Shown: positions 25,645-35,084 of the stretch, one piece after another
How the letters are laid out: each line of letters starts with the position of its first letter
Numbering within the stretch: the first letter of the stretch is position 1
Assembly (NCBI GenBank): GCA_045047085.1
Contig: JASFYT010000034.1
Location: forward strand, 35,863-99,862
DNA from: GCA-2401155 sp045047085
GTDB lineage: Bacteria; Pseudomonadota; Alphaproteobacteria; Rhizobiales; Rhizobiaceae
Direction: 5' to 3'
Length of the DNA: 64,000 nt
The notes under the pieces: model-generated
Databases searched by the model: none
Told to the model about the DNA's origin: nothing
The model's input: the letters and a program-made list of their open reading frames with translations, nothing else
Position numbers and translations under genes: made by a program

Positions 25645-26928
25645 TTAATATCCAAGCAAATGCGGCAAAAACAATGAAACCTCGGGAATATAGGTTGTAA
25701 GAAGCAGCGCAAACAAAATTGCCAGATAAAATGGCCAGATAGTACCGATAACCTCTTCAATGCGTACCTTGGCTATAGAGCAGCCCACAAATAGGCAACC
25801 GCCCACCGGAGGTGTTGTTAGTCCAAGCCCTAAATTCATCATCAACAACATGCCAAATTGTATAGGATCCATACCCAGAGCCGTAGCGACCGGCAGGAAA
25901 ATAGGGGTGCATATGAGGATAAGCGCGCCCATATCCATGAACATGCCAAGGATCAATAGGGATATGTTAATGAGCAATAAGAGCACATATTTGTTTTCTG
26001 AAAGAGTTTGCAAGCCAGTCAGAATTACTGAGGGCACATGGTATAGCGCTATGAAATAGCTAAACGCCTGTGCTGTTCCAACCAAAATCATGACCATTGC
26101 AGTTGTGCGTATTGCCTGGGTTACGCTTGTCCAGAAATCTTCCAGAGACAGGGATTTGTAGAAAAAAACCACGACTAACAATGCATAAATCACGCCAATC
26201 GCAGCGGATTCTGTTACTGTGAAAATGCCTGAAACAACCCCGCCAATAATGACCACTGCGGTAAGGAAACCAGGTAGAGCAACTGCTGCTGCAACGAGTA
26301 CGGCGCGCCAGCCGGGGAATTTGCCCACTGGATAGTTGCGTTTTACCGCCACCATGTAAGCTGCAAAGGCCAGGCACAGGCATAATAAAACACCAGGAAC
26401 TACGCCAGCAATGAACAGGGACGTAATTGAAATACCTCCCCCTGCGGCCAGTGCATAAAGGATCATATTATGGGAAGGGGGAATGAGTACCCCGGCAATA
26501 GAGGAGGTCACCGTAACATTGACAGAATAGTCATCGTCATAACCGCGTTCCCGCATCATGGGGATTAAAACGGAACCAAGCGCCGATGTGTCGGCCACAG
26601 CTGAGCCGGAAATCCCGCCAAACAGCATTGATGTAAGTACATTTACCACGCCAAGGCCACCGCGCACCTGGCCAACTACTGTTTCAGCAAACCGCACCAG
26701 GCGCAGGGCGATACCGCCGCGCATCATAATTTCCCCGGCAAAAATGAAAAATGGTATAGCCAAAAGAGAATAAATATTTACTCCGGCAACGATGCGTTGA
26801 AAAACAATCAGCGTGGGAATTCCCTCATACAAGGCCGTGGCCAGAGCCGCGATACCCAATGAAAAGGCAATGGGAATGCCAATAAGAGTGGTTGCAAAAA
26901 AAACACCAAGGAGGAGTATCAAACCCAT
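25645..26928 (-). CDS. dctM: TRAP transporter large permease, DctM type
   Basis: 427-residue inner-membrane protein with about twelve hydrophobic segments. It has the DctM N-terminus (FFATTLIGIPIAFSLGIAAL), FAGEIMMRGG, GGISGSAVADTSALGSVLIP, IPPSHNMILYAL, and the closing MNLGLGLTTPPVG segment. Ion-coupled uptake of an organic acid with the small permease and binding protein upstream. In the hexuronate locus the probable cargo is glucuronate or galacturonate. Starts 4 bp after the small-permease stop. Confidence 0.95.
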   Translation of the reverse strand: MGLILLLGVFFATTLIGIPIAFSLGIAALATALYEGIPTLIVFQRIVAGVNIYSLLAIPFFIFAGEIMMRGGIALRLVRFAETVVGQVRGGLGVVNVLTSMLFGGISGSAVADTSALGSVLIPMMRERGYDDDYSVNVTVTSSIAGVLIPPSHNMILYALAAGGGISITSLFIAGVVPGVLLCLCLAFAAYMVAVKRNYPVGKFPGWRAVLVAAAVALPGFLTAVVIIGGVVSGIFTVTESAAIGVIYALLVVVFFYKSLSLEDFWTSVTQAIRTTAMVMILVGTAQAFSYFIALYHVPSVILTGLQTLSENKYVLLLLINISLLILGMFMDMGALILICTPIFLPVATALGMDPIQFGMLLMMNLGLGLTTPPVGGCLFVGCSIAKVRIEEVIGTIWPFYLAILFALLLTTYIPEVSLFLPHLLGY

Positions 26929-26932
26929 AAGT

Positions 26933-27439
26933 CTAGCCTTTATTTACTGTTTTAGTGAGGGACTGGACCGCGAACCATATCCGTTCAATCATAAAGACAA
27001 CAATCAGTATGCCGGTAAGAATTAACGGTAAATATTGCACGCCCTGCGGTATGCCTATGAGTGGAATTGCCCGCCCCCAGGTGCCTATAACAAGAGGCCA
27101 CGTTCCAAATACCATCGCGATTCCGAAAATACCAAGAATAAGCGCATTGATAATTTCGACCCATTTCTGGGCTTGTAAAGGCATTGCTTCAACAACGAAC
27201 ACTATACCAAGATGAAATTTCTCACGTAATCCCACTGCCGACATGGGCAGCGCGACGATCAGAATAAGGAGCAGAGCTGCTTTTTCGGTCCATGTCGGTG
27301 TATCATTCATCACATAACGTCCCCAGACCTGATATCCGGTAAAAACCACAAGTAACAGCAATGAAATAGAACTGATGAATACGACCCACCAGGACAGGTG
27401 ATCTAATATTTTCCAGTGCATACCAGTATCCTCCTTCAA
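26933..27439 (-). CDS. dctQ: TRAP transporter small permease, DctQ type
   Basis: 168-residue protein with four hydrophobic segments. Family signs: GYQVWGRYVMNDTPTWTEKAALLLI (residues about 30-55) and GLREKFHLGIVFV. It forms the membrane complex with DctM. ATCCT on the plus strand next to the start marks an AGGAT ribosome site. Confidence 0.92.
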   Translation of the reverse strand: MKEDTGMHWKILDHLSWWVVFISSISLLLLVVFTGYQVWGRYVMNDTPTWTEKAALLLILIVALPMSAVGLREKFHLGIVFVVEAMPLQAQKWVEIINALILGIFGIAMVFGTWPLVIGTWGRAIPLIGIPQGVQYLPLILTGILIVVFMIERIWFAVQSLTKTVNKG

Positions 27440-27549
27440 ACCACTAGACTGCTTTTTTACGCGTGTTATTCATCCGATAATCAGAAGTTGACGGTCTACC
27501 GCCGACAATTGTTTGTCGGTGACACGCCCTAAAGTCAGATATTATTCCA

Positions 27550-27576
27550 CCGCCCCGTAAAAAGTGAACAGGGCGG
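27550..27576 (-). terminator. Hairpin between TRAP binding protein and permease genes
   Basis: Arms CCGCCC (27550-27555) and GGGCGG (27571-27576) with a 15-nt loop, about 30 bp after the binding-protein stop. Probably an attenuator that lowers permease expression relative to the binding protein. Confidence 0.5.
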
Positions 27577-27604
27577 CGGGTTTGCTCATAGTATTGATAA
27601 GGAT

Positions 27605-28576
27605 TTAATCCAGTTCCTGGATCCGTTTGAGCAATGCAGCAACGACCGGATCAGAAGCGAAACGTTTATATACAGGTCCCATAGCATCACTGAAAGCAGA
27701 CTTGTCATCAAGTTCTACAATGACCGAGCCGGCTGCTTCAACGATTTTGCGGGATTTTTCTTCGCGTGCAGCCCACAGTTCACGTTGATAAAGAGCTGAT
27801 TCATATGCAGCTTCACGAATAATTACTTGATCTTCTGGGCTAAATTTATCCCAGGTGGATTTAGCAAATATAATGCCTTCAGGTACAATTGTGTGCTCAT
27901 CAATGATGTAATACGGTGCCACTTCATAGTGGCTGGTGGATTCATATGATGGCCAGTTGTTTTCCGCACCATCAACCACCCCGGACTGGATCGAAGTGAA
28001 CACCTCTCCGAATGGAAGAGGTGTTGCATTGGCTCCAAGAGCTTCAACCATTGCAACATTAATGTCGCTGTTTTGAACGCGGAATTTCAAACCGGCGATA
28101 TCTTTAACAGAGTTTAGTGGAGCACTGGCATAAAAAGAACGTGATCCACTGGCGTACCATGCGAGTGGAACCATGTTTGCCTTAGCCATGGCCGCAGCAA
28201 TGTCTTCGCCTATTTTCCCTTCCATTACACGGAATTGGTGCTCGGGAGATTTGAAGACGTAAGGCAAGGAGGCAACACCAAGCTCAATCACAGTATTTAC
28301 CATGGGGGCCGTTGAGAATACGCCGTAATCAAGGGCACCAAACTGCAATTGTTCTGTAGCAAATTCGCCTTCACCCAATTGGGCAGAGTGATAGTTGGTC
28401 AAGGTGATGCGACCATCTGTGCGTTCGCTCACAAGTTTAGAAAATTTATCCAGTGCAATGGATACCGGGTAGTCCGGGACATGGGTATTCCAGCCACGAA
28501 ATTCCTGGGCGAGCGATGTTGAGGCCAGCCCCGTCATAAGTGATGCTACTAATGTAGCTTTCATAAAAATATTCAT
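27605..28576 (-). CDS. dctP: TRAP transporter substrate-binding protein, DctP type
   Basis: 323-residue periplasmic protein with a Sec signal (MKATLVASLMTGLASTSLAQ). DctP landmarks include LKFRVQNSDINVAMVEALGA, in which the arginine normally pairs with the substrate carboxylate, PFGEVFTSIQSGVVDGAENN, and WDKFSPEDQVIIREAA. GGAGGAA lies 8 nt before the ATG. Placed with uxaC/uxuB/uxuA, its ligand is most likely a hexuronate. Confidence 0.93.
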   Translation of the reverse strand: MNIFMKATLVASLMTGLASTSLAQEFRGWNTHVPDYPVSIALDKFSKLVSERTDGRITLTNYHSAQLGEGEFATEQLQFGALDYGVFSTAPMVNTVIELGVASLPYVFKSPEHQFRVMEGKIGEDIAAAMAKANMVPLAWYASGSRSFYASAPLNSVKDIAGLKFRVQNSDINVAMVEALGANATPLPFGEVFTSIQSGVVDGAENNWPSYESTSHYEVAPYYIIDEHTIVPEGIIFAKSTWDKFSPEDQVIIREAAYESALYQRELWAAREEKSRKIVEAAGSVIVELDDKSAFSDAMGPVYKRFASDPVVAALLKRIQELD

Positions 28577-28674
28577 ATTTATATTCCTCCAAGTGTTATC
28601 CGGTATAAATCCGGTTCAATTAGCGGTGGGGTTGCAAGGAAATATTGCCGCTCCACCGATTCACATGCCACAAT

Positions 28675-29724
28675 TTACGCAGCAATCTCCTCGATCAGGA
28701 CACCTCGCCCCTCTCTGGACGAAAGTGCTATGGCATCTATAAGGTTGTGAACTGCCATTGCCTCCCGACCCGTAATTTCCGGGTTTTTTCCGCGGGATAT
28801 GGCGTCGGCAAAGTTTAGCATTACCGTCCGGTGTAAATCACACGAAAAAGCCATTGGGTCAGCGCCTGAGCCTGTCGTTAATTCCTCGCCTGTCGTCTCA
28901 CGTTCACCGTTTTGCCAATTAACTTGCAAAGTTCCTGATACGATGCGCAAAGAGGCCCGTTCGCAATGAATTTCAATACTTTCAGCCGCCCCGGGATAAG
29001 CCGCGGTTGTTGCGGTAAAGCTGCCTATCGCACTATTCTTGAATTCCAGCCCAGCGGTTACCAGATCTTCGCTTTCCATCTTATGGAATAGTGATGTACG
29101 CGCAAAACCGTGAACACTGTGAACATCACCCACAAGCCATAATGCCAAATCAAATGTATGGATTGCCTGAGAAATCATGACACCACCACCATCGCGTGCA
29201 TAACTGCCACGACCTTGGACATCATAATAGGATTGTGGGCGCCACCAAGGCACCTCAATACGTACAAACGAAACTGCACCGAACTCTCTGGAACGTAAAC
29301 GTGAGTGTACTGACCTGACAATCGGGTGTGTGCGCTGTTGCAGCATAACCCCTAAAGGAACATCTCGTGCTTCACATAGTTCTACAATTTTACGCGCTTC
29401 AACAGAGTTTCGTTCCAGTGGTTTTTCCGTTAAAATTGGCTTGCCAGCAGCACTTAATATTTCAATTATTTCCAGGCGGGCATTGGGTGGCGTCGCAAGA
29501 ACAACCATATCAACATCGGCGTCATTTGCTATTTCCTCAATCGAAGAATAACAGCGCACTGTTGCGCCGGTTTTTGATTTCAATTTTGTTGCAAATGATG
29601 CGCGGGCGTTTGCGTTTCGGCTATATATACCCCAAAGGCTCAATTTCCCGTTGGATGAAGCAATAGCATTGATATAAGTATCGGACACCATCCCCAGGCC
29701 AATTAAAACGACATACATAAACAT
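28675..29724 (-). CDS. Gfo/Idh/MocA-family oxidoreductase
   Basis: 349-residue NAD(P)-dependent oxidoreductase. The N-terminal Rossmann motif is VLIGLGMVSDTYINAI, the family EKP motif is ILTEKPLERN near residue 95, and the C-terminal domain has GGGVMISQAIHTFDLALWLVGDV, with the His and Asp of the active site. Relatives act on sugars, inositol or sugar acids. Its place upstream of the TRAP genes and divergent from uxaC suggests a side substrate such as a hexuronate, or a lactone or glycoside derivative. Substrate unknown. Confidence 0.88.
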   Translation of the reverse strand: MFMYVVLIGLGMVSDTYINAIASSNGKLSLWGIYSRNANARASFATKLKSKTGATVRCYSSIEEIANDADVDMVVLATPPNARLEIIEILSAAGKPILTEKPLERNSVEARKIVELCEARDVPLGVMLQQRTHPIVRSVHSRLRSREFGAVSFVRIEVPWWRPQSYYDVQGRGSYARDGGGVMISQAIHTFDLALWLVGDVHSVHGFARTSLFHKMESEDLVTAGLEFKNSAIGSFTATTAAYPGAAESIEIHCERASLRIVSGTLQVNWQNGERETTGEELTTGSGADPMAFSCDLHRTVMLNFADAISRGKNPEITGREAMAVHNLIDAIALSSREGRGVLIEEIAA

Positions 29725-29942
29725 TTGTTCCCGTTAGTTTTTACCGACACGAATTAAATCGGCTCTGATCATTAAAAGGGAACCCACCAAGCTCCCAATC
29801 CTTGCCGATGTATTAATTACACATTAAAAACATTCAGTGTCAATAAAATCAACAAATGTAAATAAAAAGAATTGGCGGCACGGGTTTTTTGTGCTTGTTT
29901 TGTCGAAGATATTATTTTTGTGATAAGAAAAATACGAGAAGA

Positions 29943-31352
29943 ATGATGAGCCTACTGGATAAAAATCGTTTATTCCCCCTTGAACCGGGGGCAAGGGCAA
30001 TTGCCCAAAACCTACATAAAACCGTCGAAAACCTACCCATCATCAGTCCGCACGGGCACACTAACCCGCGCTGGTATGCCCAAAATGAAGCGTTTACCGA
30101 TCCCGCTCAGCTTTTTGTGACCCCGGATCATTATGTTTTTCGTATGATGTACTCCCAGGGAGTATCTTTAACTTCACTGGGGGTGCCTCGGCTGGACGGG
30201 GGATGGACGGAAACCGATGGACGTAAGATCTGGCGAACGTTTGCTCAAAACTTTCATTTTTTGCGCGGTACACCCTCTCGCATGTGGATTGACCATGCTT
30301 TTGAGAAAGTTTTTGGCATTACAAAACGCCTTGGCGCTGATACGGCCGACGAGCTTTATGATCATATTGCTGAGTGTTTGGTCAAACCTCAATTTCGCCC
30401 CCGCGCTCTTTTTGACAAATTCAATATCGAGGTAATCGCCACCACAGAAAGCCCCCTTGATGATTTGAAATGGCACAAACAAATCGCTCAATCTGACTGG
30501 AAGAGTCGTGTTATTACCGCCTATCGCCCTGATAATGTTGTGGACCCCCAGCGCGAAGACTTCAGTAGAAATGTTGAAAAACTGGGCGAATTGACAGGCT
30601 GCGATATTTCCAGCTGGCAGGGCTATCTTGAAGCCCATCGTGTGCGGCGTGCATTCTTCAAAACCTATGGGGCCACAAGCACCGATCACGGGCATGCCAG
30701 CGCACGAACAGAAAACCTACCTGAGGCAGACGCCGCCGCCCTCTATGATAAGGTGATATCCAGAAAAGCTTCCCCCGAGGAAGCAGATACTTTTTGTGGG
30801 CAGATGCTCACCGAGATGGCACGTATGAGCATAGATGACGGTCTGGTTTTGCAAATTCACCCTGGCGCCATGCGCAACCATCACGCATCCATAATGAAAA
30901 TTCATGGTCCCGACATGGGCTTTGATATTCCTAAACGCACCGATTATGTGCATGCACTAAAACCGATGCTGGACGCCGTTGGATCTGAGCCGGGGCTGAC
31001 AATAATTGTGTTTAGCCTTGATGAAACATCGTATTCACGTGAACTGGCGCCCCTTGCTGGAGTTTACCCTGCGCTAAAACTTGGCCCCCCTTGGTGGTTT
31101 CTTGACAGCGCCGAAGGCATGCGCCGTTTTCGCGAAACCACTACTGAAACTGCAGGGTTTTATAACAGCGTTGGTTTTAATGATGATACGCGGGCTTTTT
31201 GTTCAATTCCCGCTCGGCACGATGTTGCCCGCAGGGTTGATTGCGCCTATCTGGCCACTTTGGTGGCTTCAGGCCGCCTGGCTGAGGATGAGGCATTTGA
31301 GGTTGCCCATGAGCTAACCTACGGGCTGGTAAAGCGGGCCTATAAACTGTGA
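29943..31352 (+). CDS. uxaC: Glucuronate/galacturonate isomerase
   Basis: 469 residues from ATG 29943 (MMSLLDKN), the normal size; the frame upstream of this is not conserved. UxaC converts D-glucuronate to fructuronate (or galacturonate to tagaturonate). Recognisable: ISPHGHTNPRWYA near the N-terminus (metal-binding HxH), LRGTPSRMWIDH, ATTESPLDDL, LQIHPGAMRNHH, and the end KLGPPWWFLDSAEGM...FNDDTRAFCSIPARHD. First gene of uxaC-uxuB-uxuA, 28 bp before uxuB and divergent from the oxidoreductase/TRAP operon. Confidence 0.95.
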   Translation: MMSLLDKNRLFPLEPGARAIAQNLHKTVENLPIISPHGHTNPRWYAQNEAFTDPAQLFVTPDHYVFRMMYSQGVSLTSLGVPRLDGGWTETDGRKIWRTFAQNFHFLRGTPSRMWIDHAFEKVFGITKRLGADTADELYDHIAECLVKPQFRPRALFDKFNIEVIATTESPLDDLKWHKQIAQSDWKSRVITAYRPDNVVDPQREDFSRNVEKLGELTGCDISSWQGYLEAHRVRRAFFKTYGATSTDHGHASARTENLPEADAAALYDKVISRKASPEEADTFCGQMLTEMARMSIDDGLVLQIHPGAMRNHHASIMKIHGPDMGFDIPKRTDYVHALKPMLDAVGSEPGLTIIVFSLDETSYSRELAPLAGVYPALKLGPPWWFLDSAEGMRRFRETTTETAGFYNSVGFNDDTRAFCSIPARHDVARRVDCAYLATLVASGRLAEDEAFEVAHELTYGLVKRAYKL

Positions 31353-31380
31353 AAAATCTTGCTGGGGACTTAAATAGAAA

Positions 31381-32838
31381 ATGTTGGCATCACAATATCC
31401 AAGATTAAAAGCACCAGCGGGAAAACGCGCTAAGGCTGGCATAGTTCACCTTGGTCTGGGGGCATTTTTTCGGGCCCACGGAGCAATTTATGTCGCCGAA
31501 TCCATAGATGCTTCAGGCGGCGACTGGGGAATTATCGGGGTCTCTTTGATGCGCCCGGCCCAAAGGGATTTATTGGAACCCCAAGGATTTGCCTATACAG
31601 CGCTTGAACTAACGCCGAATGGCAACATCCCCAAAATTATCAGTATCATTGAGAGTGTTCTGGTGGCCAGTGAGGAACCCGAAGCTGTTTTGTCTGCAAT
31701 GGCTGATCCTCATATCAGCATAGTAACCCTTACTGTAACAGAAAAAGGCTATTGTCACGAACCTTCCACGGGCTCGCTTATTCAAAATCATCCCGATATA
31801 ATTTATGATCTGGCTAACGAAATGCCCCGCTCTGCCCTTGGCTATATTGTGCGTGCCCTACAAAGGCGCTACCAAGCAGGCATTGCTCCATTTACGATTT
31901 TGTCTTGTGATAATTTGCCCGATAACGGTAAAGTCGTTGGCGGCGTTGTGCTGGAACTTGCGAACCTAATCGATCCTGATCTTGCCGGGTGGATTGCTGA
32001 AAAAGGCGCCTTTCCTTCGACCATGGTTGACCGGATTGTGCCCGCAACCAAACCCGAGGATATTGAAGCACTGACAAAACAAACCGGGCAACTCGATCTG
32101 TCCCCGGTTCTACACGAACCATTTCGCCAATGGGTGATTGAAGATAATTTTGTTGAAGGTGCCCGGCCCGATTTTGCAGCTGTCGGGGTGCAAATGGTGG
32201 CGGACGTTTCCCCGTTTGAGCATATGAAGCTGCGCTGCCTCAATGGCACCCATTCCTCTCTGGCCTATCTGGGTTATCTGGCAGGCCATGAAACCATATT
32301 TGATGCGGTTTCAAATTCCGCATTTGCGGCTTATTGCAGACATTTGTGGCGCATGGAAATTATTCCGAGCATTCGGGGGCCTGAAGGGGGTGACCTACAG
32401 GGTTATGCTGATGCCTTGTTTGAGCGATATTCAAACCCGGCAATTGCTCATCTGACCTGGCAGATTGCTATGGATGGTTCGCAAAAATTACCCCAGCGCA
32501 TTTTAGGAACGATTAGCGAAAATTTGAATGCAGGGCGTAAATCTGACGGTCTGATTTTGGCCGTTGCAGCATGGATGCGCTACGTGGGCGGCATTGATGA
32601 ACAGGGGCAAAAAATTGATGTTAAAGACCCAATGGCTCTCCGGTTGCAGGAACTGAGTGAAAAGGCGAACAGCACCAGAGACAGGGTTGATGCTCTTCTG
32701 GAGTTAAGTGAAATATTTCCCTCTGATCTGGCGGCCAATGCGGTGTTTCGCAATAATATAACGCAGGCTTATGAAAAACTGGTGGCCCATGGGGCCCAGA
32801 TTTGTGTGCGCGATTGTGCAAAGGAGTATACCCTGTGA
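31381..32838 (+). CDS. uxuB: Fructuronate reductase / mannitol dehydrogenase family protein
   Basis: 485-residue NAD-dependent dehydrogenase of the long-chain mannitol dehydrogenase family. Motifs: VHLGLGAFFRAHGAIY near residue 23 (cofactor site), VTLTVTEKGYC, LSCDNLPDNGKVV, and KLRCLNGTHSSLAYLGYLAG (active-site Lys, Asn and His) near 285. UxuB reduces fructuronate to mannonate, the step between UxaC and UxuA. Its stop overlaps the uxuA GTG start by 4 bp. Confidence 0.93.
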   Translation: MLASQYPRLKAPAGKRAKAGIVHLGLGAFFRAHGAIYVAESIDASGGDWGIIGVSLMRPAQRDLLEPQGFAYTALELTPNGNIPKIISIIESVLVASEEPEAVLSAMADPHISIVTLTVTEKGYCHEPSTGSLIQNHPDIIYDLANEMPRSALGYIVRALQRRYQAGIAPFTILSCDNLPDNGKVVGGVVLELANLIDPDLAGWIAEKGAFPSTMVDRIVPATKPEDIEALTKQTGQLDLSPVLHEPFRQWVIEDNFVEGARPDFAAVGVQMVADVSPFEHMKLRCLNGTHSSLAYLGYLAGHETIFDAVSNSAFAAYCRHLWRMEIIPSIRGPEGGDLQGYADALFERYSNPAIAHLTWQIAMDGSQKLPQRILGTISENLNAGRKSDGLILAVAAWMRYVGGIDEQGQKIDVKDPMALRLQELSEKANSTRDRVDALLELSEIFPSDLAANAVFRNNITQAYEKLVAHGAQICVRDCAKEYTL

Positions 32839-34013
32839 TTGAATCCTGGCGCTGGTATGGTCCTCTGGACAAAATCAGCCTTGAAGAGGTGGCACAAACT
32901 CGCGCCAGTGGCATTGTCACGGCTCTGCATGAAGTTGCCTATGGGGAAGTCTGGAGCCTTGATGATATCCAAGACAGGCAATACCTAATCGCCGCCGACC
33001 TAGGTTTGGGCCTGCATTGGAACGTTGTTGAAAGCCTGCCCATCCATGAGGATATCAAGCTGGGTGCCGGGAATTTGGATAATTTGTTCGCCAATTATCG
33101 CCGGTCATTACGCAATCTGGCTGAGGCGGGTGTTTATACGGTTTGTTATAATTTCATGCCCGTCCTAGATTGGACAAGAACCCACCTGAGCGCGCCTGTG
33201 CCTAGAGGTGGCACCGCGTTGCGCTATTCTGTGCCCCACATGGCTGCATTTGAAACCTGTATACTTAAACGTGCCGGGGCTGAAGATGATTATTCAGCGG
33301 AAGTTATCAAGGCTGGCGAGGAATGGTTTGCAGCTTCGACACAGGAGGATCAAGATTCCCTGCTCGCTTCAATAATGGCCGGTCTGCCCGGCGCTTTTAC
33401 TCGTTATTCTGTTGAAGGATTGCGGACAGCTCTTAAGGCATATCAGGGGATGAAGGCTGATGATTTGCGAGCAAACTATGCCCGATTTCTAGGTGAAATA
33501 ATTCCAACAGCTGATGAGCTTGGCATACGTATGTGCGTTCATCCTGATGATCCCCCGCGCAATATTCTTGGCTTGCCACGTATTGTAAGCAATGAAGAAG
33601 ATATCGCCTGGATATTGCAGCAACAAGATTGTATTGCCAATGGATTGACCCTGTGTAGCGGTTCCCTTGGTGCAAATCCTGCAAATAATGTCCCTGAAAT
33701 TGCCACTCGTTTTGCTACGCGTATTCATTTTGCACACTTGCGTAATGTCAGCAAAGAGGAGGATGGCTCCTTTCAGGAAGCAGCACATCTTGCGGGGGAT
33801 ACCGATATGGTGGCGCTGATTAAAGTTCTGCTGGCTGAGGAAAATTGCAGAACCCTTGAGGGAAGAGATGATGTACAAATTCCCTTCCGCCCGGATCATG
33901 GTCATATTTTACTTGATGATTTTAATCGCGATGCCCATCCAGGATATTCATTGATTGGGCGCATGTGCGGCCTCTTAGAACTGCGCGGAGTGATTGCCAC
34001 ATTAGGTGTTTAG
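32835..34013 (+). CDS. uxuA: Mannonate dehydratase
   Basis: 392 residues from GTG 32835, chosen because AAGGAG lies 9 nt upstream and the GTGA overlap with uxuB is typical. A longer frame from TTG 32802 is not needed. UxuA dehydrates mannonate to 2-keto-3-deoxygluconate. Landmarks: ESWRWYGPLDKISL at the start, HWNVVESLP, CYNFMPVLDWTRT, MCVHPDDPP, FAHLRN and the closing PFRPDHGHILLDD, containing the metal-binding His, Cys and Asp residues. Confidence 0.95.
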   Translation: MIESWRWYGPLDKISLEEVAQTRASGIVTALHEVAYGEVWSLDDIQDRQYLIAADLGLGLHWNVVESLPIHEDIKLGAGNLDNLFANYRRSLRNLAEAGVYTVCYNFMPVLDWTRTHLSAPVPRGGTALRYSVPHMAAFETCILKRAGAEDDYSAEVIKAGEEWFAASTQEDQDSLLASIMAGLPGAFTRYSVEGLRTALKAYQGMKADDLRANYARFLGEIIPTADELGIRMCVHPDDPPRNILGLPRIVSNEEDIAWILQQQDCIANGLTLCSGSLGANPANNVPEIATRFATRIHFAHLRNVSKEEDGSFQEAAHLAGDTDMVALIKVLLAEENCRTLEGRDDVQIPFRPDHGHILLDDFNRDAHPGYSLIGRMCGLLELRGVIATLGV

Positions 34014-34286
34014 TCCCGACTTTTGATGGGTTGGATTGTATGCTCTGATTTTCGGAGGGTTTTACGATGGTGGGCGCCTATCAAAAGCATGCGAAGATGG
34101 GCTCATAAACCGTCCATCGCCCCCCCCCCAAAAAAATGGCATACCAACCGAACCTTCATCGAGATCGAGGAGAAGGCTCTCAAATATGGGGTACCCAAGT
34201 TCTTGCAAGCAGCGCAGAAACCGCGTTTCGCTTATACCACTTTCAGAATACAACTGTGAACCTGCCTTGACAATCAGTCTACTAAA

Positions 34287-34850
34287 TCAGGAGGATTGAC
34301 TGGCCACCAAAACCTCGGCAGCAGCCTTTGCGTCCCCAGCTGGATCATCCGTGTGGCCAAAATGCGCAATGACAATCGCGCCCTCTTTCAAAATTATCAA
34401 TTGTTTTGCCAGCCCTTCAGGATCACGCACCCCTGCTCGTGTTGCCAAATCCCGCACATAGACAAATAACAACCGCTTATGCTCGGTGGATTGTGCATGA
34501 ATGGGATGCTCCGGGTTTGGATACTCGCCTGAGGCTTTGATGAACATACAACTGCGATAGCTATCTTCCTCAAACCATTCCCTTAATGCATCGAACATTG
34601 AAAGCAATTGTTCTTTGGGCGTAGCACCCAATGCTTCAGTCCTTCTGATAATCCAGTTGCGAAAAGTCTCATCTCTCAATCGAAGCACCGCCAGGATCAA
34701 ATCCTCTTTGGTCCTGAAATATTTATACATCGAGGTTTTTGAAATACCGGTTTCAGACGCCACCAAATCCATTCCGGTCGCGTGGAATCCGTTCCGATAG
34801 AATATTATCAGAGCTTTTTGAACCAACTCATTACGTCGTGACGGGCGCAT
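34287..34850 (-). CDS. TetR/AcrR-family transcriptional regulator
   Basis: 187 residues from ATG 34850 (MRPSRRNE; GGAGAG 4 nt upstream), or 191 from ATG 34862. The N-terminal HTH is MDLVASETGISKTSMYKYFRTKEDLILAVL, followed by a C-terminal ligand domain with CMFIKASGEYPN. A palindrome (34863-34882) covers the start region, so it probably represses itself and the divergent PPOX/hydrolase genes. Ligand unknown. Confidence 0.9.
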   Translation of the reverse strand: MRPSRRNELVQKALIIFYRNGFHATGMDLVASETGISKTSMYKYFRTKEDLILAVLRLRDETFRNWIIRRTEALGATPKEQLLSMFDALREWFEEDSYRSCMFIKASGEYPNPEHPIHAQSTEHKRLLFVYVRDLATRAGVRDPEGLAKQLIILKEGAIVIAHFGHTDDPAGDAKAAAEVLVASQSS

Positions 34851-34862
34851 AATTCTCTCCAT

Positions 34863-34882
34863 TGTGTACTGATCAGTATACA
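34863..34882. promoter_or_regulatory. TetR-type operator palindrome
   Basis: TGTGTACTGATCAGTATACA, an imperfect 20-bp palindrome with a perfect 12-bp core TACTGATCAGTA (34867-34878), directly upstream of the TetR start. This is typical size and position for TetR autoregulation. Confidence 0.65.
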
Positions 34883-34993
34883 TTATTTGATTAATGCAAC
34901 GCAAGCTAAAAATTTTAAGTCAATTAAATCAACTAATTAAAAAAAATCAATAATATTTTTCAAAATTTTTGTAAAAAACCCTTGCAATCGCAG

Positions 34994-35038
34994 ACCGATC
35001 GGTACATTTATAATTCACGAAAGAGAACAGATCGGTTC
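34994..35038. promoter_or_regulatory. Two further GATC-centred palindromes upstream of the PPOX gene
   Basis: ACCGATCGGT (34994-35003, perfect) and GAACAGATCGGTTC (35025-35038, near perfect) lie 31 bp apart, centre to centre about three helical turns, between an AT-rich stretch and the PPOX ribosome site. Candidate operators for the divergent TetR or a relative. Confidence 0.5.
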
Positions 35039-35084
35039 ATATTGAATTTTTCACCCAAAGGAGAAACGCAATGAGGAGAGAACG

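Noticed and set aside
30174..30695. 173-aa minus-strand ORF
   Set aside because: Lies entirely within uxaC on the opposite strand with no family features.
34023..34299. Short overlapping frames after uxuA
   Set aside because: None is longer than 90 codons or similar to a family I know; cannot be supported as genes.
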